From positions 2,118,501 to 2,182,500 of the forward strand of contig CP127080.1 of assembly GCA_030252795.1 (NCBI GenBank): DNA of 64,000 bases. Reading direction: 5' to 3'. The notes beneath the pieces were generated by a model. It saw only the letters and a list, made by a program, of their open reading frames with translations. It was not told where the DNA came from and did not search any database. Shown here piece after piece: positions 61,912 through 64,000 of the stretch; within the stretch, counting starts at the first letter, position 1; the number at the start of each line of letters is the position of its first letter. This stretch comes from Porticoccaceae bacterium LTM1 (GTDB lineage: Bacteria; Pseudomonadota; Gammaproteobacteria; Pseudomonadales; Porticoccaceae). The position numbers were made by a program, and so were the translations under genes.

Positions 61912-64000
<2,089 letters not shown>

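Overview
The window reads as a chromosomal segment of a free-living, probably marine gammaproteobacterium. This rests on mid-range GC, gammaproteobacterial rRNA, a RegB/RegA-type regulator pair, prfC, selO, TonB-dependent receptors and a type I secretion locus with a giant RTX protein. A Cellvibrionales-like or neighbouring lineage is my guess; no gene here fixes the genus.

Layout. 1-2.0 kb: the start of a CaCA-type cation exchanger and three small orphan genes, with a 43-bp tandem repeat. 2.4-7.9 kb: an operon (minus strand) of RND adaptor, RND pump, glycerate-kinase-like protein and a small membrane protein. 8.1-12.7 kb: a cNMP-binding-domain protein, an unanchored TonB-domain protein, SelO and an O-methyltransferase, with a 145-bp palindromic element between the last two. 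12.7-17.3 kb: thioredoxin-fold lipoprotein, AI-2E-family permease, then PLP histidine decarboxylase followed at once by a tandem-ACT protein. 17.4-22.4 kb: DASS transporter divergent from an OprD-like porin, and small housekeeping genes. 22.6-24.6 kb: an OmpR-type two-component system.

24.7-34.2 kb is a coherent minus-strand block: ECF sigma factor, FecR anti-sigma, STN-containing TonB-dependent receptor, secreted thioredoxin, FG-GAP lipoprotein, and a second FG-GAP protein fused to a DsbD-N-like domain. It looks like a cell-surface signalling/uptake system with a thiol-redox arm. A TPR protein, an acyltransferase and prfC follow.

37.4-53.2 kb is a type I secretion locus (minus strand): ABC exporter, HlyD adaptor, lipoprotein, and a 3041-residue RTX protein with an N-terminal class-3 lipase domain. 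The HlyD-lipoprotein-lipase unit was tandemly duplicated and then collapsed: a frameshifted HlyD tail and a stop-ridden lipase start lie between the two intact lipoprotein genes. The lipoprotein is therefore a conserved, undescribed partner of the system.

53.5-58.1 kb: a Met-rich TonB-dependent receptor, a RegB-like quinone/redox sensor kinase with the GGxxNPF motif and the redox Cys, a RegA-like regulator, and a membrane-anchored FecR-like protein. A near-perfect RegA/RegR-type operator lies 54 bp before the receptor start. 58-61 kb: a DUF2461 protein, a retropepsin-like protease, a glycine-zipper lipoprotein and a secreted protein with a Ca-binding-like loop. 61.4-64 kb: the end of an rRNA operon (5S and most of 23S, minus strand) with a 66-bp direct repeat of the 5S end and terminator.
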